A DNA stretch of 64,000 nt from Barnesiella viscericola DSM 18177 (GTDB lineage: Bacteria; Bacteroidota; Bacteroidia; Bacteroidales; Barnesiellaceae). The notes below the pieces were generated by a model. The model was not told where the DNA came from, ran no database searches, and was given only the letters and a program-made list of their open reading frames with translations. Shown one piece after another: positions 26,903 through 35,891 of this stretch. The first letter of the stretch is position 1; the number at the start of each line of letters is the position of its first letter. Made by a program: the position numbers and the translations under genes. The stretch is from positions 1,426,001 through 1,490,000 of the forward strand of contig NZ_CP007034.1 in the NCBI RefSeq assembly GCF_000512915.1, in the 5' to 3' direction.

Positions 26903-28870
26903 ATGAAGATAAAGACGGTATTTTGGGGATTGGCTGTGGCCGGCGTGTTGGCGTCGTGCTCGGGGGCAAAACTAAGCGTTGCCAACGAGCAATACGCCCG
27001 GGGCGAATATTACGATGCCGCCCAGACCTACCGCAAAGTGTACGGCAAGACCAACCCGCGCAAGGAGCGCAAGCTGCGGGGCGAGATTGCCTTCAAGATG
27101 GGCGAATGCTACCGACGCATCAACATGGCTCCACGCAGCGCGGCAGCCTACCAGAATGCCATACGATACGACTACCCCGACAGCATGGCACTCTTCTACC
27201 TGGCCCGCAGCCAGCAGTTCGAGGGCAAGTACAAGGAGGCCATCAAGAACTACCAGGCCTTTCTCGAAACCAATCCCCTCAGCACCCTGGCCAAGAACGG
27301 CATCAGAGGCTGCAACCTCGCCACCCAGTGGAAAGAGAATCCCACCCGCTACGTAGTCAAGAAGGCCTCGATACTCAACTCGCGCCGTAGCGACTTCTCG
27401 CCCATGTATCTGGGCACCGACTACGACCAGATCTACTTTACCTCATCGACCGAAAAGGCGCTGGGTAAAAACAAAAGCGGAATCACCGGCACCAAAAACA
27501 GCGACATCTACTTCTCCAAGAAAGACGAGCGGGGTGCCTGGCAAAAACCCGAACCCGTCGAGGGCGAGGTCAATACCGAAGACGACGAAGGGGTCATCAG
27601 TTTCAGCCCCGACGGCACCACCATGTACCTGAGCAAGGCCCGTCGCGAACCCAATGCCGACACCTCGGTCGAGATTTATACCTCGACCCGCACGGGTGCC
27701 CAGTGGAGCGCGGCCAAGAAATATGAAATCACGGCCGATACCCTCTCGGCCTTCGGCCACCCGGCCGTATCGCCCGATGGCCAATACCTCTATTTCGTCT
27801 CCGACATGCCGGGCGGATACGGGGGGAAAGACCTGTGGCGCATCTCGCTCACCGAGAAGGAGGGCACCCTCGAAAATCTGGGCGTACAGATCAACACCCC
27901 GGGCGACGAGATGTTCCCCTACATTCGCAGCAACGGCGACCTCTATTTCGCCTCCGACGGCCACCCGGGCATGGGCGGACTCGACATCTTCCGCGCCCGC
28001 ATGAACGACTCGGGCATGTGGCAAATCGAGAACATGAAATACCCCATCAACTCGTCGGCCGACGATTTCGGTATCACCTTCGGCGAAGAGGAGACCGGTT
28101 TCTTCTCGTCGAACCGGGGCGACGGCCGGGGCTACGACAACATCTACACCTTCGAGCTTCCCTCGATTCGGGTGTGGATCAGCGGCACGGTGCTCGACAA
28201 GGACGACGAGCCGGTGCCCGATGCCATTATCCGCATCGTGGGCAACGACGGGTCAAACCAGAAGGAGTTTGCCCGCAAGGACGGCAGCTTCCGGTTCAAG
28301 CTCGACCGGGGTGTGCACTACGTGATGCTCGCCACCTGCCGGGGCTACCTCAACTCCAAGCAGGAGTTCATCTCCGACTCCGAAGAGAAAGATGCCGAGT
28401 ATGGGGTCAACTTCGTGCTCGCCTCCATCAGCAAACCCATTCTCATCGAGAATATCTTCTACGATTTCGACCAGGCCACGCTGCGTCCCGAGTCGGAAGC
28501 CTCGCTCAACGAGCTGGTCAAGATGCTCAACGACAACCCCAACGTATCGATCGAGCTGGGGGCTCACACCGACATGAAGGGCAGCGAGCAGTACAACCAG
28601 CGGCTCTCCGACCGACGGGCCCAGTCGGTAGTCGACTACCTCATCAAGTCGGGCATCGACCCCCGCCGCCTGCAACCCAAAGGCTACGGCGAGAGCAAGC
28701 CCAAGGTCATCACCAAGAAACTGGCCTCCCAATACCCGCAGTTCAAGGAGGGCGATGTGCTCACCGAGGAATATATCAACAGCCTCACTCCCGAGGACCA
28801 GGAGATTGCCAACCAGATAAACCGGCGTACCGAATTCCAGGTACTGTCGATTACCTGGAACCTGTACTAA
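26903..28870 (+). CDS. PorE-like OmpA-family lipoprotein (TPR, propeller, CRD, OmpA domain)
   Basis: 655 aa from the ATG at 26903. Lipobox LASC at about residue 18. Domain order: TPR-like helices (about 22-135, with YARGEYYDAAQTYRKVY), a PD40-type beta-propeller (about 150-425, repeats such as ISFSPDGTTMYLSKA and PAVSPDGQYLYFVSD), a carboxypeptidase-regulatory-like fold (about 430-510, VWISGTVLDKDDEPVPDAII), and an OmpA peptidoglycan-binding domain (about 525-640, FDQATLRPESEASLNELV, GAHTDMKGS). This is the architecture of PorE, which anchors the type IX secretion machinery in Porphyromonas. No T9SS genes are seen nearby, so a more general envelope-anchoring role is possible. Confidence 0.88.
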   Translation: MKIKTVFWGLAVAGVLASCSGAKLSVANEQYARGEYYDAAQTYRKVYGKTNPRKERKLRGEIAFKMGECYRRINMAPRSAAAYQNAIRYDYPDSMALFYLARSQQFEGKYKEAIKNYQAFLETNPLSTLAKNGIRGCNLATQWKENPTRYVVKKASILNSRRSDFSPMYLGTDYDQIYFTSSTEKALGKNKSGITGTKNSDIYFSKKDERGAWQKPEPVEGEVNTEDDEGVISFSPDGTTMYLSKARREPNADTSVEIYTSTRTGAQWSAAKKYEITADTLSAFGHPAVSPDGQYLYFVSDMPGGYGGKDLWRISLTEKEGTLENLGVQINTPGDEMFPYIRSNGDLYFASDGHPGMGGLDIFRARMNDSGMWQIENMKYPINSSADDFGITFGEEETGFFSSNRGDGRGYDNIYTFELPSIRVWISGTVLDKDDEPVPDAIIRIVGNDGSNQKEFARKDGSFRFKLDRGVHYVMLATCRGYLNSKQEFISDSEEKDAEYGVNFVLASISKPILIENIFYDFDQATLRPESEASLNELVKMLNDNPNVSIELGAHTDMKGSEQYNQRLSDRRAQSVVDYLIKSGIDPRRLQPKGYGESKPKVITKKLASQYPQFKEGDVLTEEYINSLTPEDQEIANQINRRTEFQVLSITWNLY

Positions 28871-28921
28871 TCATGATGTGCGAGGCGGTATTCGAGGCGG
28901 AACCCAGAACGACATTCGATG

Positions 28922-28962
28922 ATACGACAAGGGACGCACCGATGGTGCGTCCCTTGTCGTAT
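28922..28962. repeat. Perfect 19 bp inverted repeat between convergent genes
   Basis: ATACGACAAGGGACGCACC, loop GAT, GGTGCGTCCCTTGTCGTAT. All 19 pairs match and no T-run follows. It lies 51 bp after the PorE-like gene, 50 bp before the end of the convergent glucosaminidase gene, and may terminate both or protect mRNA 3' ends. Confidence 0.85.
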
Positions 28963-29011
28963 ACTGTAACCTTCCACGCACACCGTGCGAAGTGGCGGCA
29001 GGGAGCAACCC

Positions 29012-29914
29012 TTACCGCAGTTTCAACCGGTCGCCCACCGAAGGGATATAGTCGTCGGGGAGCTTGTTCATTTTGTAGAGATTTTTCAGGCGAATGCCAT
29101 ACCGCTGGGCAATGGAGTGCATCGAATCGCCCGAACGGACCACCGTGTAGTCATACCCCTTCTCGGCCTTCTTCTTTTTCTTTTCGAGGTAGACAATGTC
29201 GCCATTCTCCAAGGGATAGTCGCGGGGCACCTCGTTATATCCAGCCAGCTTCTTGGCCGAGAAACCAAACTCCTGCGCAATCGACTCGAAGGTATCGCCG
29301 TTGCGGGCCTCGATATAGAGCAATCCCCACGAGCGATACACCGGATGCGGATTTTCCACCTCGACGGGCGGGAGATCCTGCACGCGGATAGGCTTGAATT
29401 TCGGGCGGTCGTATTGGTAGAGTTCATAGAGTTCGATAGTCTGTATCAGCTTGTTGGCATACGACCGGTCGGTGGCATAGCCACATTGTTTCAACCCCTT
29501 GGCCCAGCCCCGGTAGTCGGTCACCTTCAACTCGAAGAGCGAGGCATAGCGGGGACGTTTCAAGAACTTGGCATGGTCGTCAAAAGAGTCCTCGGGCGAG
29601 TCGTATTTGCGGAAACAGTCGTCCTTACGGTCGTCGTCGTGATAGACGCGCTTCCCCTTCCAGTCGCTGTGGCACTTGATGCCAAAGTGGTTGTTCGACT
29701 TGCGGGCCAGCTCGCTGCGTCCCGCCCCCGATTCGAGCAACCCCTGCGCCAGCGTGATGCTGGCCGGAATGCCATACTGTTTCTGATGCTTGATGGCTAT
29801 CGATTTATATTGTTCGATATAGTCGAGATAAATTTTGTTTTTACGCTGGGCCGAAAGAGGGGCCAACGCCAGAATAAGAAACAGAAGGGTAACAAGGTAT
29901 CTGAATTTCATCAT
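29012..29914 (-). CDS. Secreted glucosaminidase-family peptidoglycan hydrolase with two LysM domains
   Basis: 300 aa. Signal peptide (LVTLLFLILALAPLSAQ), a glucosaminidase domain of the PF01832 type (about residues 25-165; ASITLAQGLLESGAGRSELA contains the catalytic Glu, followed by NNHFGIKCH), then two LysM domains (about 195-240, and 253-300 starting YTVVRSGDSMHSIAQRYG). It should cut the glycan strand of peptidoglycan in the periplasm. The start could be either of two adjacent ATG codons. Confidence 0.93.
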   Translation of the reverse strand: MMKFRYLVTLLFLILALAPLSAQRKNKIYLDYIEQYKSIAIKHQKQYGIPASITLAQGLLESGAGRSELARKSNNHFGIKCHSDWKGKRVYHDDDRKDDCFRKYDSPEDSFDDHAKFLKRPRYASLFELKVTDYRGWAKGLKQCGYATDRSYANKLIQTIELYELYQYDRPKFKPIRVQDLPPVEVENPHPVYRSWGLLYIEARNGDTFESIAQEFGFSAKKLAGYNEVPRDYPLENGDIVYLEKKKKKAEKGYDYTVVRSGDSMHSIAQRYGIRLKNLYKMNKLPDDYIPSVGDRLKLR

Positions 29915-29967
29915 GTATCTGAATCTAAAAATGGACGATAAAAAATTCCTGTTCTCAAAAATTTCGC

Positions 29968-29975
29968 TATATTTG
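29968..29975 (+). promoter_or_regulatory. -7 element (TATATTTG) for cdd
   Basis: Exact TAnnTTTG match about 120 bp upstream of the cytidine deaminase start; no clear -33. Confidence 0.4.
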
Positions 29976-30096
29976 TTACTCGAATAGAGGAGGCGGATCG
30001 GTCAAGTCAAATCGCAAGCGAATTTCCCGGTTGACCCTCTGCTCTCACCTGTTCCTGTATCAGTCAAAGCAAATAATAACCCGCTTAACCCCAATT

Positions 30097-30579
30097 ATGG
30101 AAAACAAAAATATCACCACAAAGATAATAGTTTGCTCGTATGAAGAGCTAAACGACGAGGAGAAAAAGTTGGTCGATGCCGCCAAAGAGGCCTCCAACCG
30201 TTCCTATGCCCCCTATTCCCGTTTTCAGGTAGGGGCTGCCGTGCGTCTGGCCGGCGGAGTGCTGGTCTCGGGCAGCAACCAGGAGAATGCCGCCTACCCG
30301 TCGGGCACTTGTGCCGAACGCACCACCCTCTTCTATGCCAACTCGCAATACCCCGACCGGGCTGTCGAGGCACTGGCCATCGCCGCCCAGACGGGAGAAA
30401 AATTCATCGAGCACCCCACCGCTCCCTGCGGGGCCTGCCGCCAGGTGATACTCGAAACCGAGGAGCGTTACCGCCACCCCATTCGCATCTACCTCTACGG
30501 GACCAACGAGGTCTATATCGTCGACTCGATAGTGGGACTGCTGCCCCTCTGCTTCGGCAAAAGCGACCTGCCCGAATAG
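30097..30579 (+). CDS. cdd: Cytidine deaminase
   Basis: 160 aa from the ATG at 30097; upstream codons have no support. It converts cytidine and deoxycytidine to uridine and deoxyuridine for pyrimidine salvage. The zinc site is complete: CAE with the catalytic Glu in SGTCAERTTLF (about residue 70) and PCGACRQ (about 108-114). YSRFQVGAAV binds the nucleoside. Length is typical of the homotetrameric class with a short N-terminal extension. Confidence 0.95.
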   Translation: MENKNITTKIIVCSYEELNDEEKKLVDAAKEASNRSYAPYSRFQVGAAVRLAGGVLVSGSNQENAAYPSGTCAERTTLFYANSQYPDRAVEALAIAAQTGEKFIEHPTAPCGACRQVILETEERYRHPIRIYLYGTNEVYIVDSIVGLLPLCFGKSDLPE

Positions 30580-30651
30580 AGACACCCCGCCAGGCCGAAA
30601 CAAGACGGCACCCGACAGAGACGAGACCTCAATGAGAAATCTCGATTTTCA

Positions 30652-30683
30652 TTTGTCCCGTCCCTCACTTTTTCGTACTTTTG
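30652..30683 (+). promoter_or_regulatory. Promoter of dnaX
   Basis: -33 TTTG (30652-30655), 20 bp spacer, -7 TACTTTTG (30676-30683), a full consensus match 107 bp upstream of dnaX. Confidence 0.7.
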
Positions 30684-30790
30684 AAGAATAGAATCCGCCG
30701 CCACGATGCGGCCCTCTTCCGCACGGGAGTAGTAGCTCTGCACGGCCGTTCCCGCAAGGAAAAGTGAAGAACAGAACTTGAATACGCGAT

Positions 30791-32608
30791 ATGGACAACT
30801 ATATTGTTTCGGCACGGAAATACCGCCCCTCGACTTTCCGGTCGGTGGTCGGACAAAAGGCGCTTACCCAAACCCTTAAAAACGCCATCGACTCGAAGAA
30901 GCTGGCCCACGCCTACCTCTTCTGCGGTCCCCGGGGGGTGGGCAAAACCTCGTGTGCCCGCATCTTTGCCAAGACAATCAACTGTTTCCACCCCACCGAA
31001 TCGGGCGAAGCCTGCAACGAATGCGAGTCGTGCCGGGCCTTCAACGAGCAGCGTTCCTACAACATTATCGAGCTCGATGCCGCCTCGAACAACTCGGTCG
31101 ACGACATTCGCACCCTCATCGACCAGGTGCGTATCCCACCCCAGGTGGGACAATACAAGGTCTTCATCATCGACGAGGTGCACATGCTCTCGGCCGCAGC
31201 CTTCAACGCCTTCTTGAAGACACTCGAAGAGCCGCCCCACCACGCCATCTTCATCTTGGCCACCACCGAGAAGCACAAGATTCTGCCCACCATTCTCTCA
31301 CGGTGCCAGGTCTATGACTTCCAGCGTATCACTACGGCCGACATTGCCGAGCATCTGCAATATGTCGCTTCGCAAGAGGGCATCACCGCCGAACCCGAAG
31401 CGCTCGACATCATCGCCCAAAAGGCCGACGGGGGTATGCGCGACGCCCTCTCGATATTCGACCAGGTGGTGAGTTTCACGGGCGGACACATCACCTACAA
31501 GGCCGTCATCGAAAACCTCAACGTACTCGACTACGAATACTACTTCCGACTGGTCGATGCCTTCCTGCAAGGCAACGTACCGCAAGCGCTCCTCATTTTC
31601 AAGGAGGTACGCGACCACGGCTTCGAGGGACAGTTTTTCATCGGCGGGTTGAGCCGTCACCTGCGCGACCTGCTGGTGAGCAAAGACCCTTCGACCCTGC
31701 CGCTGCTCGAAGTGAGTGCCTCGGTGGCCCAACGTTATGGCGAACAGGCTCAAAAGTGCTCGCTCGCCTTCCTCTACCGGGCCATGGAGTTGAGCAACCG
31801 CTGCGACCTCGACTACCGCATCAGCAACAACAAGCAGTTCCTGGTGGAGCTGACCCTGATACAAATCTGCCAGATTATTCACCCGGTCGGCTCCACCCCT
31901 CAGGAACCGCCTCTGCAAAAAATAAATCCACCCACACCGGGCAACGTGCCGCAACCGGCACCGGCCGCACAACCGCAGCCCCAGAACCGTCCGGCCTCAC
32001 AACCCCAGGCCCAAGCCCCACACCAGCCTCAGGCACAGGCTCAGCCGGCCCCTCAAACCGCTACGGCCGAACCGCAGGCGACCTACCGTCCGGCCACGAT
32101 ACGCCCGACGGCTCCGACACACAAACCGGCTGCCGCGGCCCCGGCTGCCCAATCGAGAAAAGCGGCTCCCGTGCGCATCTCCATTCACCAGAAACCGGCC
32201 GAGGCTGCTCCGGCCGAACAGGCCGCCGCGGCACAAGCGGTACTCGACACCCCCTTTACCGAGGAGGCGCTCAACACAGCCTGGCTGGCATACACCCAGA
32301 CCATTCCCACCGAGGTGGTGCTGGTCAACACCATGCAGAGCTGCCGACCCAAACTGCTCGACCCCCGCACCTTTGTCGTCTCGGTCGACTCGCAAATTCA
32401 GGTCAACTGCATCAACGAGCATTTTCACGAACTGATGTCTTTCCTGCAAAACGCGTTGAAAAACAACCAGTTCTCCATGCAGCTGCGCATTAACCAGCCG
32501 GGTGAAAAAGAGATTATTTTCAGCCCCAAAGACGTGTTGAAAAAGATGATCGAGAAGAACCCCGACATCAAAAACCTCTACGATACCTTCGACCTCGAAA
32601 TCGCCTGA
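30791..32608 (+). CDS. dnaX: DNA polymerase III subunit gamma/tau
   Basis: 605 aa. The clamp-loader ATPase has Walker A GPRGVGKTSCARIF (about residues 44-57), a four-Cys zinc module (ending CNECESCRAF), Walker B FIIDEVHMLS and the SRC motif (ILSRCQVYDF). AAA lid domains follow to about residue 365. A Pro/Gln/Ala-rich linker (about 380-480) leads to a C-terminal domain. It loads the sliding clamp and ties the replisome together. No slippery poly-A frameshift motif was noted, so only the full product is assigned. Confidence 0.96.
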   Translation: MDNYIVSARKYRPSTFRSVVGQKALTQTLKNAIDSKKLAHAYLFCGPRGVGKTSCARIFAKTINCFHPTESGEACNECESCRAFNEQRSYNIIELDAASNNSVDDIRTLIDQVRIPPQVGQYKVFIIDEVHMLSAAAFNAFLKTLEEPPHHAIFILATTEKHKILPTILSRCQVYDFQRITTADIAEHLQYVASQEGITAEPEALDIIAQKADGGMRDALSIFDQVVSFTGGHITYKAVIENLNVLDYEYYFRLVDAFLQGNVPQALLIFKEVRDHGFEGQFFIGGLSRHLRDLLVSKDPSTLPLLEVSASVAQRYGEQAQKCSLAFLYRAMELSNRCDLDYRISNNKQFLVELTLIQICQIIHPVGSTPQEPPLQKINPPTPGNVPQPAPAAQPQPQNRPASQPQAQAPHQPQAQAQPAPQTATAEPQATYRPATIRPTAPTHKPAAAAPAAQSRKAAPVRISIHQKPAEAAPAEQAAAAQAVLDTPFTEEALNTAWLAYTQTIPTEVVLVNTMQSCRPKLLDPRTFVVSVDSQIQVNCINEHFHELMSFLQNALKNNQFSMQLRINQPGEKEIIFSPKDVLKKMIEKNPDIKNLYDTFDLEIA

Positions 32609-32632
32609 AGGCAACGCCTCTCCCGCCGTCGG

Positions 32633-33094
32633 TTACAGCGGTATGCCGTATTCGTGTTTCACCTCGTCCATCACAAAGGTACTCATGAGCGACCCCATAC
32701 TCTCGATAGTCCCCAGCACATTGAGGATAAACTCCTGATAGTATTTCATATCGGGGGCATGGATTTTGAGCAGATAATCATAGTCGCCCGAGATGTTATA
32801 GCACTCGGTCACCTCGGGAATCTCGCGCACGATGCGAGTAAACTCGGTAGCAATGTCACGGTTGAGCCGGATCAGCTTCACACTGCAAAAAACCACAAAG
32901 CCGCGGTTCAGCTTGGCCGGGTCGAGCACAGCCACATACTTCTTGATATAGCCGTTGGCTTCGAGCCGTTTCACCCGCTCGAATACCGGCGTAGGCGACA
33001 GGTTGACCCGCGACGCCAGCTCCTTGGTGGTAAGACGCGAGTTTGTTTGCAATACACGCAGAATCTGCAAGTCGGTTTTGTCCAGTATCTCCAT
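32633..33094 (-). CDS. Lrp/AsnC-family transcriptional regulator
   Basis: 153 aa: an N-terminal helix-turn-helix (DKTDLQILRVLQTNSRLTTK, then ELASRVNLSPTPVFERVKRL) and a C-terminal RAM ligand-binding domain (about 65-150; VTECYNISGDYDYLLKI). Family members bind amino acids and form octamers that bend DNA. It is divergent from metY with 178 bp between, so it may control metY and itself, in response to methionine or leucine; this is inferred. Confidence 0.92.
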   Translation of the reverse strand: MEILDKTDLQILRVLQTNSRLTTKELASRVNLSPTPVFERVKRLEANGYIKKYVAVLDPAKLNRGFVVFCSVKLIRLNRDIATEFTRIVREIPEVTECYNISGDYDYLLKIHAPDMKYYQEFILNVLGTIESMGSLMSTFVMDEVKHEYGIPL

Positions 33095-33160
33095 AGAACA
33101 CCATTCTCCGGGTCGTGACTCCCGGACTATAAAACAAACAATTTATTCTTGACAATCGCC

Positions 33161-33168
33161 CAAATATA
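33161..33168 (-). promoter_or_regulatory. -7 element (TATATTTG) for the Lrp-family gene
   Basis: Minus-strand TAnnTTTG match 67 bp upstream of the regulator start, within the region shared with metY. Confidence 0.45.
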
Positions 33169-33196
33169 GATATATTCTCCTTATTATTCGATTTTC

Positions 33197-33227
33197 TTGT
33201 ATGATATTTTTCAAATAAATAGTTTTG
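33197..33227 (+). promoter_or_regulatory. Promoter of metY
   Basis: -33 TTG (33197-33199), 20 bp spacer, -7 TAGTTTTG (33220-33227), 45 bp upstream of metY. The surrounding AT-rich sequence would suit Lrp-type binding. Confidence 0.65.
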
Positions 33228-33271
33228 TACAGTAAAATTATTCTACTCACCCGATAAAAACCAGACAGAAT

Positions 33272-34558
33272 ATGGACCCGAAAAAATTGCACTTCGAGAC
33301 TTTACAACTCCATGTGGGACAAGAGCAACCCGACCCCGCCACCGACGCCCGGGCCGTCCCCATCTACCAGACCACCTCCTACGTGTTCAGCGACTCGGCC
33401 CACGCCGCCGCACGCTTCGACCTGAAAGAGCCGGGCAACATCTACGGCCGACTGGGCAACCCCACGCAAGATGTACTCGAACGACGCATCGCCGCCCTCG
33501 AAGGGGGTGTAGCCGCCCTGGCCGTCGCCTCGGGAGCCGCCGCCGTGACCTACACCTTCCAGAACCTCGCCGTCGCCGGCGACCACATCGTCGCGGCCAA
33601 CACCATCTACGGCGGCACCTACAACCTGCTCGACCACACGTTGCCCGCCTACGGGGTCACCACCACCTTTGTCGACCCGGCCGACCTCTCGAATTTCGAG
33701 CAGGCCATACGGCCCAACACCAAAGCCATCTTCATCGAGACACTGGGCAACCCCAACTCGGGTATCATCGACATCGACGCCGTAGCCGGGATAGCACACC
33801 GCCACCACATTCCACTCGTCATCGACAACACCTTCGGCACCCCCTACCTCATACGCCCCATCGAACATGGTGCCGACATCGTAGTCCACTCGGCCACCAA
33901 GTTCATCGGCGGTCACGGCACCTCGCTGGGCGGCATCATCGTCGACTCGGGCCGTTTCGACTGGGCCGCCTCCGGCAAGTTTCCCCAACTGAGCGAACCC
34001 GACCCCAGTTACCACGGAGCCCGCTTCATCGACGTGGCCGGCCCAGCCGCCTTCGTCACCCGCATACGGGCCGTCATTCTGCGCGACACCGGTGCCGCCA
34101 TCAGCCCCTTCAACGCATTCCTGCTGTTGCAGGGGCTCGAAACCCTCTCGCTGCGGGTCGAACGTCATGTCGAGAATGCCCTGCGGGTAGTCGAATTCCT
34201 CGCCCGTCACCCCAAGGTAAAGAAGGTCAACCACCCGGCTCTGCCCGACCACCCCGACCACGCCCTCTACGAGCGTTACTTCCCCCACGGAGCCGGCTCG
34301 ATATTCACCTTCGAAATCAAGGGCGGCGAGGCCGAAGCTCACCGGTTCATCGACAGCCTCGAAATCTTCTCGCTGCTGGCCAACGTGGCCGATGTGAAAT
34401 CGCTGGTCATTCACCCTGCATCGACCACCCACGCTCAACTGACCAACCGCGAGAAGGCCGAGCAGGCCATCTACCCCGGCACCATACGCCTCTCCATCGG
34501 CACCGAACATATCGACGACCTCATCGCCGACCTGTCGCAAGCCCTGGAAAAAGTATAA
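33272..34558 (+). CDS. metY: O-acetylhomoserine sulfhydrylase
   Basis: 428 aa, Cys/Met-metabolism PLP enzyme. It makes homocysteine (or methionine) from O-acetylhomoserine and sulfide (or methanethiol). Markers: IYQTTSYVF, NIYGRLGNPTQDVLE (about 57-71), the Ala/Gly-rich VASGAAAVTYTF, and the PLP lysine in VHSATKFIGGHGTSLGG (Lys about 208). Length and the FETLQLHVGQEQPD start distinguish it from cystathionine synthases of about 390 aa. The homocysteine product also arises from the pfs-luxS operon in this window. Confidence 0.93.
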   Translation: MDPKKLHFETLQLHVGQEQPDPATDARAVPIYQTTSYVFSDSAHAAARFDLKEPGNIYGRLGNPTQDVLERRIAALEGGVAALAVASGAAAVTYTFQNLAVAGDHIVAANTIYGGTYNLLDHTLPAYGVTTTFVDPADLSNFEQAIRPNTKAIFIETLGNPNSGIIDIDAVAGIAHRHHIPLVIDNTFGTPYLIRPIEHGADIVVHSATKFIGGHGTSLGGIIVDSGRFDWAASGKFPQLSEPDPSYHGARFIDVAGPAAFVTRIRAVILRDTGAAISPFNAFLLLQGLETLSLRVERHVENALRVVEFLARHPKVKKVNHPALPDHPDHALYERYFPHGAGSIFTFEIKGGEAEAHRFIDSLEIFSLLANVADVKSLVIHPASTTHAQLTNREKAEQAIYPGTIRLSIGTEHIDDLIADLSQALEKV

Positions 34559-34579
34559 CACACTCTTAATCATACAAGC

Positions 34580-34620
34580 GAAGCCCCCAACCGAGACTTG
34601 TCCCGATTGGGGGCTTCTTG
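34580..34620 (+). terminator. Terminator after metY
   Basis: AAGCCCCCAA (34581-34590) pairs with TTGGGGGCTT (34607-34616), followed by CTTG. The stem is strong but the T-run is short. Confidence 0.7.
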
Positions 34621-34730
34621 CCAAATAACATCATCGCCTGCCCGATTGTTTCCTTCTACTCAGAGAAATGTCAGATGCGCGCGAAATCATACGCCCACGA
34701 CGACCACACAGGAGGCTCCACAACAACGCC

Positions 34731-35867
34731 TTATTCAACCCCGAACTTGTAGATACAGGTGCTCGAATAGGTCTCGCCCGGACGAAGCACTACCGAGGGG
34801 TAGTTGGGTTGGTTGGGCGAATCGGGGTAGTGCTGTGTCTCTACACAGATGGCAGCCCGCCGAGGATAGGCGATACCCCGCTTTCCCTTCACCTTGCCGT
34901 CGAGGAAATTACCCGTATAGAACTGGATACCCGGCTCAGTCGTATAGACTTCGAGTACGATGCCGGTCGTGGGGTCGCTGATGCGACAGGCCACTTTCGA
35001 CAAATCGCCGCCGGTCGACAGAACCATATTGTGGTCATACCCCATTCCGTTCTTCAACTGTTCGTCATCGGCATCAATATCGCGCCCCACCGTCTTGCCG
35101 GCCCGGAAATCAAACGGCGTCCCCTCGACCGGACGAATCTCGCCCCATGTCATGAAGGTGCTGTCGATGGGCGTAAAGCCGTCGGCACAGAACTGCACCG
35201 TCTCGTCCAGAATATCGTGGGCCGGGTTGCCGCTCAGGTTGAAATAGGAGTGGTTGGTCAGGTTCACGATGGTAGGCTTGTCGGTCGTGGCCGTATATTG
35301 CAGCCGCAGTGCATTGTCCGAAGTCAACGTATAAACCACCTTCACATCGAGGTTGCCGGGGAAGCCGGCCTCGCCGTCGGGACTTTGCAAGGTCAGTTCA
35401 AGCGTGGTGTCGTTAGGTTGCACGGCATTCCACACACTGTGGTGAAATCCCTTGGGCCCCCCGTGCAGACAATGTCCGTAGTTGTTTTGCGGCAGTTGAT
35501 ACTCCACCCCGTCGAGGGTGAAACGACCCTGAGCGATGCGGTTGCCATAGCGGCCGATCAGAGCGCCGAAATTCCCGTCGATATGGATATAGTCGGCAAT
35601 GGAGTCATGTCCCAGCACCACGTCGCGATACTGGTTGTCGCGGTCGGGAACCATGACCGACACGATACGCCCGCCGTAATTGGTCACACACACCTCCATG
35701 CCCGACTGGTTTTCCAGTACATAGAGTTTCACCGGTTTCCCGTCGACGGTAGTCTCGAACTTCGAGCGGTCCAGGCCCGATTTCGTCACCCCTTCCGTGT
35801 CCGATTTCGAAGTGCAGGCAGCCAGCAATACAACCCATGCCCCTGCCCAAATCAGTTTACTGTTCAT
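34731..35867 (-). CDS. galM: Lipoprotein aldose 1-epimerase (galactose mutarotase)
   Basis: 378 aa. Lipobox LLAAC at about residue 18 makes it a lipoprotein, so it acts in the periplasm rather than the cytoplasm like E. coli GalM. Family markers: GRYGNRIAQGRFTLDG, the catalytic His region NHSYFNLSG (about 205) and the C-terminal Glu region CVETQHYPDSPNQPNYPS. It interconverts alpha and beta anomers of hexoses. The GH2 glycosidase gene lies 24 bp upstream in the same operon, so it may process the sugar the glycosidase releases. Confidence 0.92.
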   Translation of the reverse strand: MNSKLIWAGAWVVLLAACTSKSDTEGVTKSGLDRSKFETTVDGKPVKLYVLENQSGMEVCVTNYGGRIVSVMVPDRDNQYRDVVLGHDSIADYIHIDGNFGALIGRYGNRIAQGRFTLDGVEYQLPQNNYGHCLHGGPKGFHHSVWNAVQPNDTTLELTLQSPDGEAGFPGNLDVKVVYTLTSDNALRLQYTATTDKPTIVNLTNHSYFNLSGNPAHDILDETVQFCADGFTPIDSTFMTWGEIRPVEGTPFDFRAGKTVGRDIDADDEQLKNGMGYDHNMVLSTGGDLSKVACRISDPTTGIVLEVYTTEPGIQFYTGNFLDGKVKGKRGIAYPRRAAICVETQHYPDSPNQPNYPSVVLRPGETYSSTCIYKFGVE

Positions 35868-35891
35868 AAATGTATTTTATTTATCCGACAA

